Below, in pieces: positions 8,575-18,447 of a stretch of 45,391 nucleotides of DNA. Made by a program: the position numbers and the translations under genes. Within the stretch, counting starts at the first letter, position 1. Each line of letters begins with the position of its first letter. The DNA comes from an uncultured Phycisphaerales bacterium (lineage in GTDB: Bacteria > Planctomycetota > Phycisphaerae > Phycisphaerales > SM1A02): positions 1 through 45,391 of the forward strand of contig CASICI010000024.1 in assembly GCA_949373145.1 (NCBI GenBank), given 5' to 3'. The notes below the pieces were generated by a model. That model saw only the letters and a program-made list of their open reading frames with translations. It was not told the DNA's origin and ran no database searches.

Positions 8575-9022
8575 CTGTCCGCCTCCAGGCAGGCCGCGGA
8601 ATATGCGGCATGCTCAGGTGATCGGACGCATCCACACCCATCTGAAGTAAGAATCTTGCGGGATGTGCAGACTGTGTGACCAGATCATTCGGACCTGCCC
8701 TCACAGACCTCAGCGCCCATGGGTTCTCGGACCGTGCGGTTCAGAGACTTTTTTTTCTCCGTGAAATCAGGCGTGCAAACCCAGTGAAATCGAGGGATAG
8801 ACGGTCACAGGCTCACCGGTTGCTGGGGAGCGCACGATTCGCCGAGACCCTTGCAGAGACACATGAAGCCCGTATTCATGGGCACGGCGGAAGAACACCC
8901 CGGGAACGGACTGACGGCTCCCGACGATCCCACCGACCGGTTCGTTCTCCTTCGGTCGCTGATCTCCGGGAACGACGATCGAAGGGGCCCGCCAACGGGT
9001 ATCCTGCGCGTTGGAGACCGTG
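8575..9022. other. Intergenic stretch between motA and the dehydrogenase gene
   Basis: These 448 bases between divergent genes hold no gene I can support. A minus-strand frame (stop at 8767, open to 9174) overlaps the dehydrogenase start and has no ribosome site or recognisable domain. Its C-terminal part (SVPGVFFRRAHEYGLHVS) reads like protein, so a remnant or small gene is not excluded. A hairpin plus T-run at 8725-8756 is listed separately. The motA promoter should lie here but is not obvious. Confidence 0.4.
8725..8756 (+). terminator. Orphan terminator-like hairpin with T8 tract
   Basis: TCTC..GACCG and CGGTTC.AGAGA form an imperfect hairpin (one mismatch, one bulge) that ends two bases before eight T residues at 8749-8756. 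The form is that of an intrinsic terminator on the plus strand. No plus-strand gene lies upstream, because motA runs the other way. It may close an unseen small RNA, or stop antisense readthrough coming from the right-hand side of motA. Confidence 0.4.
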
Positions 9023-9976
9023 ATGGAAACACATCCGCTAGTCGTGCACACCGAGACCATTGGAAACGCCGCTCGCACATGGCTGGAAGAGCGAGCGGAG
9101 GTGATCGCTGCGAGTGCCGACAGCGAGGCGTTCACGAAGCTTGCCCCCCGGATAGACGCCCTTCTGGTTCGCACCTACACCGAGGTCGACGATGCACTGC
9201 TCGATCGACTTCCCCGATTGAAGGTCGTGGCCCGAGCCGGCGTCGGTGTCGACAACATCGATGTGGCCGCCTGCCGAAGGCGAGGCGTCGAAGTGGTCTA
9301 CGCCCCCGCCTCAAGCACGCATGCCGTGGCGGAATACGTGGTCGCGTTGCTGTGCGATGCGCTTCGTCCAAGGGTCTACCTGCAGGATGCCGAAGATCGC
9401 ACCCGATGGAGTCACTATCGCAAGACCCTGGTGGCAGACAGACAATTCGACGAACTCACTCTTGGGATTCTGGGGATGGGCCGCATCGGCTCGACGGTGG
9501 CGGGCTTCGCCGACGCACTGGGGTTCCAGACGATCGCCACGGATCTTGACTCGATTGCCCCGTCTCGTCGCCACGGTGCCGCGATGGTCTCCGTCGAGGC
9601 GCTCTTCGAGCAAGCCGACGTCCTGACCATTCACATCGATGGCAGACGCACCAACCGGGGCTTCATCGGCGACGATCTGTTGGATCGGATGAAACGGAAT
9701 GCCGTCCTGATCAACACCAGCCGCGGCTTCGTCATGCAGCATGATCCTCTGAGGCGAGTGCTCGCCGCACGAACGGATCTGCGGGCCTTTCTCGACGTTC
9801 ATGATCCTGAACCCCCACCTCCGGGCGATCGACTCTTCGAACTGCCCAATGCCCACCTCCTGCCGCATCTTGCCAGCAGGACCGAGACCGCGATGGCTCG
9901 GATGAGCGATGTCGTCGAGGACATCTGGGCGGTTCTCAACGGTCAGGGTCCGACGTGGCCGGCCCCGGAAGATTGA
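9023..9976 (+). CDS. D-2-hydroxyacid dehydrogenase, 3-phosphoglycerate dehydrogenase-like
   Basis: This 317-residue NAD-dependent oxidoreductase of the D-isomer-specific 2-hydroxyacid family matches SerA-type enzymes without the C-terminal ACT domain. The substrate-loop motif RAGVGVDNIDV lies near residues 71-81. The Rossmann motif is LGILGMGRIGS (147-157). The catalytic trio is Arg234 (NTSRG), Glu263 (HDPEP) and His282 (LLPHLASRT). The ATG at 9023 is preceded by GGAG with a 6-nt gap, so I prefer it to the in-frame TTG at 9011. Phosphoglycerate, glyoxylate or another 2-hydroxyacid could be the substrate. Enolase follows 91 nt downstream on the same strand, which fits serine or glycolysis-linked metabolism but does not prove it. 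Confidence 0.85.
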   Translation: METHPLVVHTETIGNAARTWLEERAEVIAASADSEAFTKLAPRIDALLVRTYTEVDDALLDRLPRLKVVARAGVGVDNIDVAACRRRGVEVVYAPASSTHAVAEYVVALLCDALRPRVYLQDAEDRTRWSHYRKTLVADRQFDELTLGILGMGRIGSTVAGFADALGFQTIATDLDSIAPSRRHGAAMVSVEALFEQADVLTIHIDGRRTNRGFIGDDLLDRMKRNAVLINTSRGFVMQHDPLRRVLAARTDLRAFLDVHDPEPPPPGDRLFELPNAHLLPHLASRTETAMARMSDVVEDIWAVLNGQGPTWPAPED

Positions 9977-10058
9977 CTCCATGCGGTGACCGGGCGGGCA
10001 TGAATCCCCGTGCAGACGTACACTGAACGATCCTTCTCACCCTTTTCATCACGCCTGA

Positions 10059-11357
<1,299 letters not shown>

Positions 11358-11378
11358 AAGGACCGTGGGTCATCTTCA

Positions 11379-11414
11379 CCCGGACCTGCGGGGCCGGGCT
11401 CTGAACCCTTTTTT
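11379..11414 (+). terminator. Possible weak terminator after enolase
   Basis: CCCGG (11379-11383) pairs with CCGGG (11394-11398), with two further inner C-G pairs. T6 follows at 11409-11414 after a 10-nt gap, directly before the next start codon at 11417. The gap is long for an intrinsic terminator, so partial readthrough into the ABC genes is likely. Confidence 0.35.
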
Positions 11415-11416
11415 CG

Positions 11417-13240
11417 ATGGCCGACTTCAAGATCCAATTTCGCCTCATCCGCCAGCTGATTCTCAGTGAACGGTTGCGATACGCCTGGGCGTTGAGCGCA
11501 CTCATCGCGGGCACCCTGCTGATCTACCTGATCCCACTGGTTCCGCAGGCGGTGCTTGATGTGGTGTTCAATGACGATCCTGAGAAGGCCTCTGCAATCT
11601 CCCGGGGCGTGATCGACATCATCGGCGGGATCGATCTGGTGGGTTCGGAACTCTGGCGACCGGCGCTGCTGATCGGTTTTCTGGCGCTGGGCGCAGGATT
11701 CTGCGTGCACCTGCGGCAACGTTTCGCCGCACGGGCGGCTCAGAACATCGCACGCCGCATGCGAAGCGACATCTACGACCACGTCCAGAAGCTCCCCTGC
11801 CGCACGCATGAATCACTCGAAAGCGGTGACCTCCTGCAGCGCTGTTCCTCGGATGTGGACACGGTGAGTCTCTTTCTGAGCGAGCAGATCACGATGATCG
11901 GCCGAGCGTTCGCGATGCTTCTGGTGCCGCTGCCGCTCATGTTCGCCCTCGACTGGCGAATGGCGGCGATCTCGCTGATCCTCGTGGGTCCGATCGCTCT
12001 CTTCTCCTACACCTTCTTCAATCGAATGCGCATCCGATTTCTCGAGAAGGAGAAGGCGGAGGCCCGTCTGACCGCCACCGTCAACGAGAATCTCAACGGA
12101 GTCCGCGTGGTGCGATCGTTCGCACGACAGGCGTTCGAAAGCGAACGCTTCGAAGCGCACAATGCGACACACCGAAACCGTGACAACGACCTCTACCGCC
12201 TGATGGCCAGATTCTGGTCGCTTTCCGACGCACTCTGTTTCTGCCAGCAGGGTCTGGTCATCGGGTTCGGACTGTGGTGGCTCACTCAGGGCTCGCTCGA
12301 GATCGGCACGTTCTACTTCTTCATCTCGGTGGTCAACATGTTCCTCTGGCCGGTGCGGATGCTCGGCAGGATCCTCGCCGAATTCGGCAAGGCCCTGGTC
12401 GCGATCGGACGAATCGAAGAGGTCCTGGAACGCCCGACCGAATCAGCACCCGACGTCCCCTGTCATCCGGAGAAACTCGATGGGTCGATCACATTCGAGA
12501 ACGTGTCGCTCCACCACGGTGATCTTCCCGTCCTGAACGGAATCGACTTCACGATCCATCCGGGAGAGACGATCGCATTGATCGGCCCCGCCGGATGCGG
12601 CAAGACCACCATCGTCGATCTGCTGCTGCGCTTGCACGATCCCGATGGCGGCGAGATCGCGATCGGCGACATCGCTCTCGATCGCATGGAACGCGGACAT
12701 GTTCGCTCTCGAATCGCGGCGGTGATGCAGCAGCCGTTCCTCTATTCACGATCGATCCGGGACAACATCGCGATCACACGTCCGGATCTGGAGAACGATC
12801 CCATCGAGGCGGCGGCGATGGATGCCTGCATTCACGACTCGATCAAGAGCTTCGATCAGGGATACGAGACCATGGTCGGCGAACGCGGGCTCACCCTCTC
12901 CGGGGGACAGCGACAGCGAGTCGCCATCGCCCGCGCGTTGATCCAGAGACCGGACATCCTCATTCTCGATGACGCCCTGAGCGCGGTCGACACCCGCACC
13001 GAACACCAGATCCTCTCCGCGATCGAAAGACGGCACGGACGGCAGACCACGATCCTGGTCGCGCACCGTCTCTCGACGATTCGAGCCGCGGACAGAATTC
13101 TCGTGCTTGAATCGGGCAAGGTCACCCAGCAGGGAACCCATGAGGAACTGATCGATCAGCCGGGGCTCTATCGGCGCATCTGGACGATTCAATCCGACCT
13201 CGAGACCGACGACCAGATCGAGTCGGGAGGTGCACGATGA
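11417..13240 (+). CDS. ABC exporter half-transporter, degenerate-site subunit
   Basis: This 607-residue protein has a type IV ABC exporter membrane domain (residues 1-340, about six helices) fused to a nucleotide-binding domain. Walker A is GPAGCGKTT (390-398), the signature is the canonical LSGGQRQR (494-501), and Walker B is ILILDD (514-519). Asp519 sits where the catalytic Glu is expected. The H-loop His is in LVAHRLS (550). It overlaps the next ABC gene by 4 nt, so the two are translationally coupled and probably form a heterodimer with one weak ATP site, as in TM287/288 and BmrCD. The substrate (lipid, peptide or drug) is not readable. No Shine-Dalgarno is visible; the start follows T6-CG. 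Confidence 0.9.
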   Translation: MADFKIQFRLIRQLILSERLRYAWALSALIAGTLLIYLIPLVPQAVLDVVFNDDPEKASAISRGVIDIIGGIDLVGSELWRPALLIGFLALGAGFCVHLRQRFAARAAQNIARRMRSDIYDHVQKLPCRTHESLESGDLLQRCSSDVDTVSLFLSEQITMIGRAFAMLLVPLPLMFALDWRMAAISLILVGPIALFSYTFFNRMRIRFLEKEKAEARLTATVNENLNGVRVVRSFARQAFESERFEAHNATHRNRDNDLYRLMARFWSLSDALCFCQQGLVIGFGLWWLTQGSLEIGTFYFFISVVNMFLWPVRMLGRILAEFGKALVAIGRIEEVLERPTESAPDVPCHPEKLDGSITFENVSLHHGDLPVLNGIDFTIHPGETIALIGPAGCGKTTIVDLLLRLHDPDGGEIAIGDIALDRMERGHVRSRIAAVMQQPFLYSRSIRDNIAITRPDLENDPIEAAAMDACIHDSIKSFDQGYETMVGERGLTLSGGQRQRVAIARALIQRPDILILDDALSAVDTRTEHQILSAIERRHGRQTTILVAHRLSTIRAADRILVLESGKVTQQGTHEELIDQPGLYRRIWTIQSDLETDDQIESGGAR

Positions 13241-15054
13241 ACCCCGATCAAAGCCAGGACGACGAACGCTCGGGCGCGATCGACCTTCGCCTCTGGATGA
13301 ACTTCATCAAGCACCTGAAGCCGCATCGTCGCATGGCGCTCACGATGTGCGGTGCGGGCTTCGGACTCGCGATCATCGAGGCCTCACTCCCCCCGCTCAC
13401 GGGATTCATGATCGACGAGGCGATCGAAGAGGGTGTCTCGAACCGACTGCTCACCATGGGCGGCATCTTCATGGTGATGATGATGCTCTTCGCCTTCACG
13501 GTCTGGCTGTTCATCAAGGCGGCCGGAGCACTCGCGACGGGCGTCGCCTACGACCTTCGCAACGGCTGCTTCCAGAGACTGCAGGAACTGCCTTTCTCGT
13601 TCTTCGATGTCAGACCCACGGGCTGGCTCGTGACCCGAGTCACCAGTGACTGCGCCAAGGTGAGCGACCGCATGCCGTGGGTCCTGCTCGACATCTTCTG
13701 GGGTTCGACGATGCTCCTGGGCATCTGCACCGCGATGATGATCATCGACATCAAACTGGCGTTGTGGACGATGGCGATCGTGCCTCCACTGGTGGTGGCC
13801 AGCTGGGTCTTCAAGCGAAGAATGCTCGCAAGCTCGCGGGACATGCGTCGTACGAACAGTGCGATCACCGCGAGCTTCAGTGAATCGATCAATGGGATCA
13901 GAACCACCAAGAGTCTGAATCGAGAGAGTCGCAACCTGGGTGAGTTCGATCAGCTGGCGGACACCATGCGCGGCCACAGCATGCGAAACGCCCTGCAAGC
14001 CGCGGTGTTCCTGCCGATCGTCGCGGTCCTGGGATCGATCGGGGTCGGCATCGCGCTCTGGAAGGGTGGCGTTCAACTCGAGACCGGAACCGGGCTCTCG
14101 ATCGGCATGCTGATCGCCTTCATGGAGTACGCGATTCTCTTCTCCATGCCGATTCAGGAGCTCTCGGCCAGACTGGCCGACCTGCAATCGGCGCAGGCCG
14201 CCGCGGAACGAGTCCAGGGATTGCTCGAAGAGGTGCCCGCAATCAGAGACTCACCCGACGTGCTGGCACGGCTGGAAGCGCATTCCGACTCGAAAGGCCC
14301 ACCGGATGGTGGCGATCAGGTCATCGAAACGATCGAGTTCCGTGGCATCCGGTTCCATTACAAACCGGAGGAACCGATTCTCGAGAACTTCGATCTCACC
14401 GTTCGCAAGGGTGAATCGATCGCTCTGGTCGGCCCCACCGGAGGTGGCAAGTCCACGATCGTCAACCTCGCCGCACGGTTCTACGAACCGAACGAGGGCC
14501 AGGTTCTGATCAACGGCGTCGACTTCCGGGAACGCTCGCTCCAATGGTGGCAGGCACAGTTCGGGATCGTGCAGCAGGTCCCCCACCTGTTCTCGGGCAC
14601 CATCATGGAGAACATCCGATACGGGCGGCTCGAAGCCGACGACCTCGACGTGCTCGATGCCGCACGGCAGGCGGGTGCACACGATTTCATCGAACGACTC
14701 GACGACGGGTACGAACATGATGTCGGTGAAGGTGGCGAACTGCTCTCGACCGGGCAACGCCAGCTGATCTCTCTCGCCCGAGCATTGCTGGCCGATCCGC
14801 AGATCTTCGTCATGGATGAAGCGACGTCATCGATCGACACCGAGACCGAGACGCTCATTCAGGAAGCGATCGACCGGGTGATGACCGGGCGTCTGAGTTT
14901 CGTGATCGCGCATCGACTTTCGACGATCAGAGATGCCGACCGGATCATCTTCATCGAAGCCGGCAGGATTCTCGAAGACGGGACCCACGACGACCTGATG
15001 CGCGCGAATGGCCGGTATGCCGAACTTTATGCCGGACAGTTCACGGGCGCCTGA
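13237..15054 (+). CDS. ABC exporter half-transporter, catalytic-site subunit
   Basis: This 605-residue protein has the same architecture as its upstream partner: membrane domain about 20-330, then an ATPase domain. Walker A is GPTGGGKST (399-407). Walker B is IFVMDEATSSID with the catalytic Glu at 528. The signature departs from consensus as LSTGQRQ (503-509). The H-loop is VIAHRLS (His559). A degenerate Walker B in the first subunit and a degenerate signature in this one fall in the same composite ATP site, which is the rule in heterodimeric exporters. The ATGA overlap at 13237-13240 couples translation. A hairpin at 15070-15097 separates it from the convergent metalloprotease gene. Confidence 0.92.
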   Translation: MNPDQSQDDERSGAIDLRLWMNFIKHLKPHRRMALTMCGAGFGLAIIEASLPPLTGFMIDEAIEEGVSNRLLTMGGIFMVMMMLFAFTVWLFIKAAGALATGVAYDLRNGCFQRLQELPFSFFDVRPTGWLVTRVTSDCAKVSDRMPWVLLDIFWGSTMLLGICTAMMIIDIKLALWTMAIVPPLVVASWVFKRRMLASSRDMRRTNSAITASFSESINGIRTTKSLNRESRNLGEFDQLADTMRGHSMRNALQAAVFLPIVAVLGSIGVGIALWKGGVQLETGTGLSIGMLIAFMEYAILFSMPIQELSARLADLQSAQAAAERVQGLLEEVPAIRDSPDVLARLEAHSDSKGPPDGGDQVIETIEFRGIRFHYKPEEPILENFDLTVRKGESIALVGPTGGGKSTIVNLAARFYEPNEGQVLINGVDFRERSLQWWQAQFGIVQQVPHLFSGTIMENIRYGRLEADDLDVLDAARQAGAHDFIERLDDGYEHDVGEGGELLSTGQRQLISLARALLADPQIFVMDEATSSIDTETETLIQEAIDRVMTGRLSFVIAHRLSTIRDADRIIFIEAGRILEDGTHDDLMRANGRYAELYAGQFTGA

Positions 15055-15069
15055 GCACTTCCCACCTCC

Positions 15070-15097
15070 GTCGATCATCCGCTTCGGGGTGATCGAC
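15070..15097. terminator. Hairpin between convergent genes
   Basis: Bases 15070-15080 and 15087-15097 form an 11-bp stem (one G-T pair) with a 6-nt loop. It lies 16 nt past the ABC stop and 13 nt past the metalloprotease stop on the other strand, so it could serve both. No T-run follows on either side. Confidence 0.5.
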
Positions 15098-15109
15098 CGG
15101 GTCGCCACA

Positions 15110-18100
15110 TCAGAAATCGCAAACACCCCAGAAGACCAGAACCGCGGTGATGTCCGCACCATCGACGGTGCCGTCACGGTTGACGTCACCCACCACGGCA
15201 GGACCACTCAAGCCCCAGTTGTTCAAGAGAATGGTGAGGTCTCCACCGTCGACCTCACCATCGAAGTTGATGTCGCCGGCGCAGTCGCAGGGATCCGGAA
15301 CGCCATTGCCGTTGGTGTCCTGTGAGATTCCCTGTTCGATCTCGTATTCATCACCGTAACCGTTCAAATTGCAGTCGAAGAGCGGTGCGAAGGGATAGAC
15401 GTAGGCGGATCCGGACTGAATGCCGTTGTCGTTGTCGTATCCGGCACCGACCAGGACGAGATCACCCTCGAGAGCGACGGACATTCCGTACTGATCGCTG
15501 GTCTCACCATCGAAGGCGTAGAGCTGATCGACGATGAACCAGGCATCGTCTCCGACGTTCTTGGCCAGGAAGGCCGCACCGGAGTCGACGACTTCGCTGA
15601 TGTCGCTCAAGGGGGCACCGATCACCAGACGGTCGCCGTCGATGGCCACCGCGGTTCCAAAGGATGCGCCATCATCACCCAGCAGTGGACCGCTGGTCCA
15701 GACTTCTTCCCACGTGTTGTCGATGTCCATGAATTCATAGACGAAGATCAGACCGTCGCCGTCATTGGCACCGGGAGCGCCGATGATCATGCGCCCGTCG
15801 CTGATGGAAATCGAGGCACCGTAGAGGGTATCCGCGCCGAGTGAGGTCTCACTCAGCAGCTCGAGAGGCAGCCATTCACCCGCCACACGCCGATACATCA
15901 CGACCAGTCCTCGAGAATCAGCGGACATGGGTGCACCGACGGCCAGGTGGTCGTCATCGAGTGCCAGGACGTCCCCGTATCCGACGAACTGCGAGCCCAG
16001 ACCGTTCTCCTTTTCCAGGCGCTGATCGAACGTCCAGGATCCGAGGGGCAGCGGGATGTCGTTTTCATCCACACCGTTGTCGACGGTGGGATCGTAGGTG
16101 AAGAGTTCCACCGAGCCGTTGTATTCGGTGCTGCTGCCGACAGCCTCGAATCGCTCGCTGGTCACGGCGACGGTCACACCATCGGTGGCGACGGTATTTC
16201 CAAATCTGAATTCTGCGGTGGGTTCTTCGGAGTAGAGTTCCTGGTTGAGACACCAGCCGGTCTCACTGTCACTGAGATGCAGGAAGACCGCGCCAGCTCG
16301 CGCTTCTTGAAGCACGGGCTCGTCGTCTTCCTCGGCCCCTTCCTCGAGCTCGTAACGGTCACGGAACGGGGCGCCGCTGACGAGGAGTCCATTGTGGGCG
16401 GAGATCGACTTGCCCATGCCGTCGGTCGGTCGTGACTCGAGAATCGGTGCCTTGCCATCCTGAATCCAGCAGGTCTCGGGCGTGACACCGGTATAGGGAT
16501 TCGGAGCGCAGAACCCATCGAGCGTGGGATCCGACGTGCGATAGATGTAGGTGGCGCCGGTGTTCTCATCGCCTTCATCCGAGAGGTAGGAGCCGATGAT
16601 CGGTTGTCCGTTGTCGATCGCGGTGACGGTGCCGAAGAGGTCCAGTTCGACCGGGTTCGAAGGCAGGATCTTCACCGTGGACGTCGAAGCGGAGGAGCAG
16701 GCCCATTCCGCGGCAAACGGGGTCAGGATGTTCATGGTGAGGATGTTGTCGGCACCTTGAAAATTCCCTTCGAAGTCCTCCTCGATCTGTTCACCGGTGG
16801 GCTGACCCTGATAGAGAACGTAGGGATTCGAGTAGTTCGGGATTCTCGTGCCGGGCGAGTAGGCCATGATGGTTCGGTACTGGTTTCCGGAATCACCGTT
16901 GAAACGCCAGCCGTTCGAGAAGGTGAAGGCACCACCGTTGTCACACCCACCGCCGTCGCCGTCGGCGTGACAGGCGCCCAGGTTGTGACCCAGTTCGTGC
17001 GCGAGCACGAAGCCACCAAGACAGAAACGTGCATTCACGTGATACTGCGCTCGGTCTGGGTTGAAGAGATAGGCGACACCACACCAGCCTTCGTCGAATT
17101 CGACGATCAACGAGGCGACGTCGGCACTGGCGGCCTGCATGATGTCCTGAACTTCATCCATGTAGTCGTCATCTGGATTCACCAGGTGATCAAGGTGGCC
17201 GCTTTCAACCGAATCGTCGTAGTCGACCTGACCGAGATAGACGATGCGAACGCGGGTGGTCGACGCGGAGTTTTCGAAGCCGGTGTTGGCCTGAAGCACG
17301 CCGAGCTCGCAGAACGCTTCGACGATGAGCGGGCTGCCGGTTCCAAGGACCGTGTTCTGGGTGTAGAAGATCGCAAGGTCGATCGTGGTCGAGCTGCATC
17401 CACCGGAACACAACGGGCCGAGTTGCGGTCCATCACCGGCCAGACCTCCCGAAGTCGACTTGAGAATGAGATTCGCCGGGTCTGGAAGATCGGCAGCCGC
17501 TCCACCTTGAGGGTCTTGTGACGCACCTCCGCACAGCGGAAGGTCATCACTCGTCATCGGCTCGACCAGCATCGCGAAGCCAGGGGCCTCCGAAAGGCGC
17601 CACCAGGCACCGTCGCCGGTATGGAGCGCGGCGGCGACCGCCCCGTTGCGAAGGACGAATTGCGCATGGGCCTCGCCACCGTCGACGTCTGTCAGGACCA
17701 CGGCCACGCGTTGGTTCCCGAGAATGCGACGCGTCTCGACCTTGAGTGTCAGAACTTCGGTTCGCTTGGTGAAGCGAGCTCTGGGCGGCGTGAACCGAAG
17801 CGTGGTACCGAGCTGAAGACGGCTGATGAAGTCGGCATCGAGCCGGGTCTCTTCGACGCCGGGCGATGAATCGTTCAGGCCCGCGGACTGCGAAAGATCG
17901 AGCTCGACGACGCTGTCATCGAGTGCCGCCGGAGCCATGGGTGCCGGTGCACGAAGACCGATGATCATGCGTTCCGAGTCCGTGGACTGCATGGCATGCG
18001 CCCCGCTCGAGAGCGAGGCCGAGAGCGTGGTCGAAACCAGCGCTCCGAACGCAAGCAGGCACAGAGGGCGGGCGAAACTGATCTTCACATATTCCAGCAT
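15110..18100 (-). CDS. Secreted zinc metalloprotease with beta-propeller-like repeats and dockerin-like tail
   Basis: This is a 996-residue exported protein. A signal peptide (about 1-36) leads to a propeptide-like region. The metzincin motif is HELGHNLGACH (His368, Glu369, His372, His378), followed by the Met-turn TIMAYSPG (Met412), as in reprolysin-like M12 peptidases. Residues about 485-925 hold repeated FG-GAP-like units ('G..va..g..l.vGAP...'), which suggest a beta-propeller. The tail at about 938-996 has the paired loops DINFDGEVDGGDL and DVNRDGTVDGADI with LL..WG, like the tails of the two secreted proteins at 3561-6716. AGGAGA lies 6 nt before the ATG. It probably degrades extracellular protein; target and anchoring partner are unknown. 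Confidence 0.88.
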   Translation of the reverse strand: MLEYVKISFARPLCLLAFGALVSTTLSASLSSGAHAMQSTDSERMIIGLRAPAPMAPAALDDSVVELDLSQSAGLNDSSPGVEETRLDADFISRLQLGTTLRFTPPRARFTKRTEVLTLKVETRRILGNQRVAVVLTDVDGGEAHAQFVLRNGAVAAALHTGDGAWWRLSEAPGFAMLVEPMTSDDLPLCGGASQDPQGGAAADLPDPANLILKSTSGGLAGDGPQLGPLCSGGCSSTTIDLAIFYTQNTVLGTGSPLIVEAFCELGVLQANTGFENSASTTRVRIVYLGQVDYDDSVESGHLDHLVNPDDDYMDEVQDIMQAASADVASLIVEFDEGWCGVAYLFNPDRAQYHVNARFCLGGFVLAHELGHNLGACHADGDGGGCDNGGAFTFSNGWRFNGDSGNQYRTIMAYSPGTRIPNYSNPYVLYQGQPTGEQIEEDFEGNFQGADNILTMNILTPFAAEWACSSASTSTVKILPSNPVELDLFGTVTAIDNGQPIIGSYLSDEGDENTGATYIYRTSDPTLDGFCAPNPYTGVTPETCWIQDGKAPILESRPTDGMGKSISAHNGLLVSGAPFRDRYELEEGAEEDDEPVLQEARAGAVFLHLSDSETGWCLNQELYSEEPTAEFRFGNTVATDGVTVAVTSERFEAVGSSTEYNGSVELFTYDPTVDNGVDENDIPLPLGSWTFDQRLEKENGLGSQFVGYGDVLALDDDHLAVGAPMSADSRGLVVMYRRVAGEWLPLELLSETSLGADTLYGASISISDGRMIIGAPGANDGDGLIFVYEFMDIDNTWEEVWTSGPLLGDDGASFGTAVAIDGDRLVIGAPLSDISEVVDSGAAFLAKNVGDDAWFIVDQLYAFDGETSDQYGMSVALEGDLVLVGAGYDNDNGIQSGSAYVYPFAPLFDCNLNGYGDEYEIEQGISQDTNGNGVPDPCDCAGDINFDGEVDGGDLTILLNNWGLSGPAVVGDVNRDGTVDGADITAVLVFWGVCDF

Positions 18101-18447
18101 CGAAGTCTCCTATCCGGATGAAAGGTCCGGCAGGCGCGAAGTCGTCCAGGAACGGACCCCTTGCGCCACACTTCACTATGACCGCATCCTGACGGGCTGC
18201 AAGCCCTTGATGCGGGATCCAATGGCTCAAATCAGGTGTTCACACACCTGGAAGGCGAAAATGCCCTCAAAGCCTGCCCAGACCGCGCGACCCGAAACGA
18301 ACGGGTCAGAAAACCATACGTCGGCGAGGCGTTGGAAGGTCCGAAAATACGGAGTTCCGAAAAAGCCCGTGCCCTGTCAGCGGATGAGCGTGGCAAGACA
18401 CGGGCGGATGTCGCACGTGATTGTCGGCCGCAGAGACGACGGGCGTC
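18101..18447. other. Spacer between the metalloprotease gene and the gspK-like gene
   Basis: These 347 bases hold the leader of the metalloprotease gene and the terminator of the secretion operon (18360-18405, listed separately). I see no gene. No convincing promoter could be picked for the metalloprotease, although its start has a clear ribosome site (AGGAGA). Confidence 0.45.
18360..18405 (-). terminator. Intrinsic terminator of the secretion operon
   Basis: On the minus strand, GCCCGTG and CACGGGC form a 7-bp stem that extends, with mismatches, towards a 13-nt loop. It is followed at once by five T residues (18364-18360). It lies 43 nt past the stop of the last operon gene. The form is that of a rho-independent terminator. 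Confidence 0.75.

Noticed and set aside
9011-9022. TTG at 9011 as start of the dehydrogenase
   Set aside because: An ATG at 9023 has GGAG at a good distance; the TTG overlaps that ribosome site.
8767-9174. A 135-codon minus-strand frame overlapping the dehydrogenase start
   Set aside because: It overlaps about 150 nt of a secure gene and has no start signal or known domain. The C-terminal part looks somewhat protein-like, so it is only mentioned in the gap entry.
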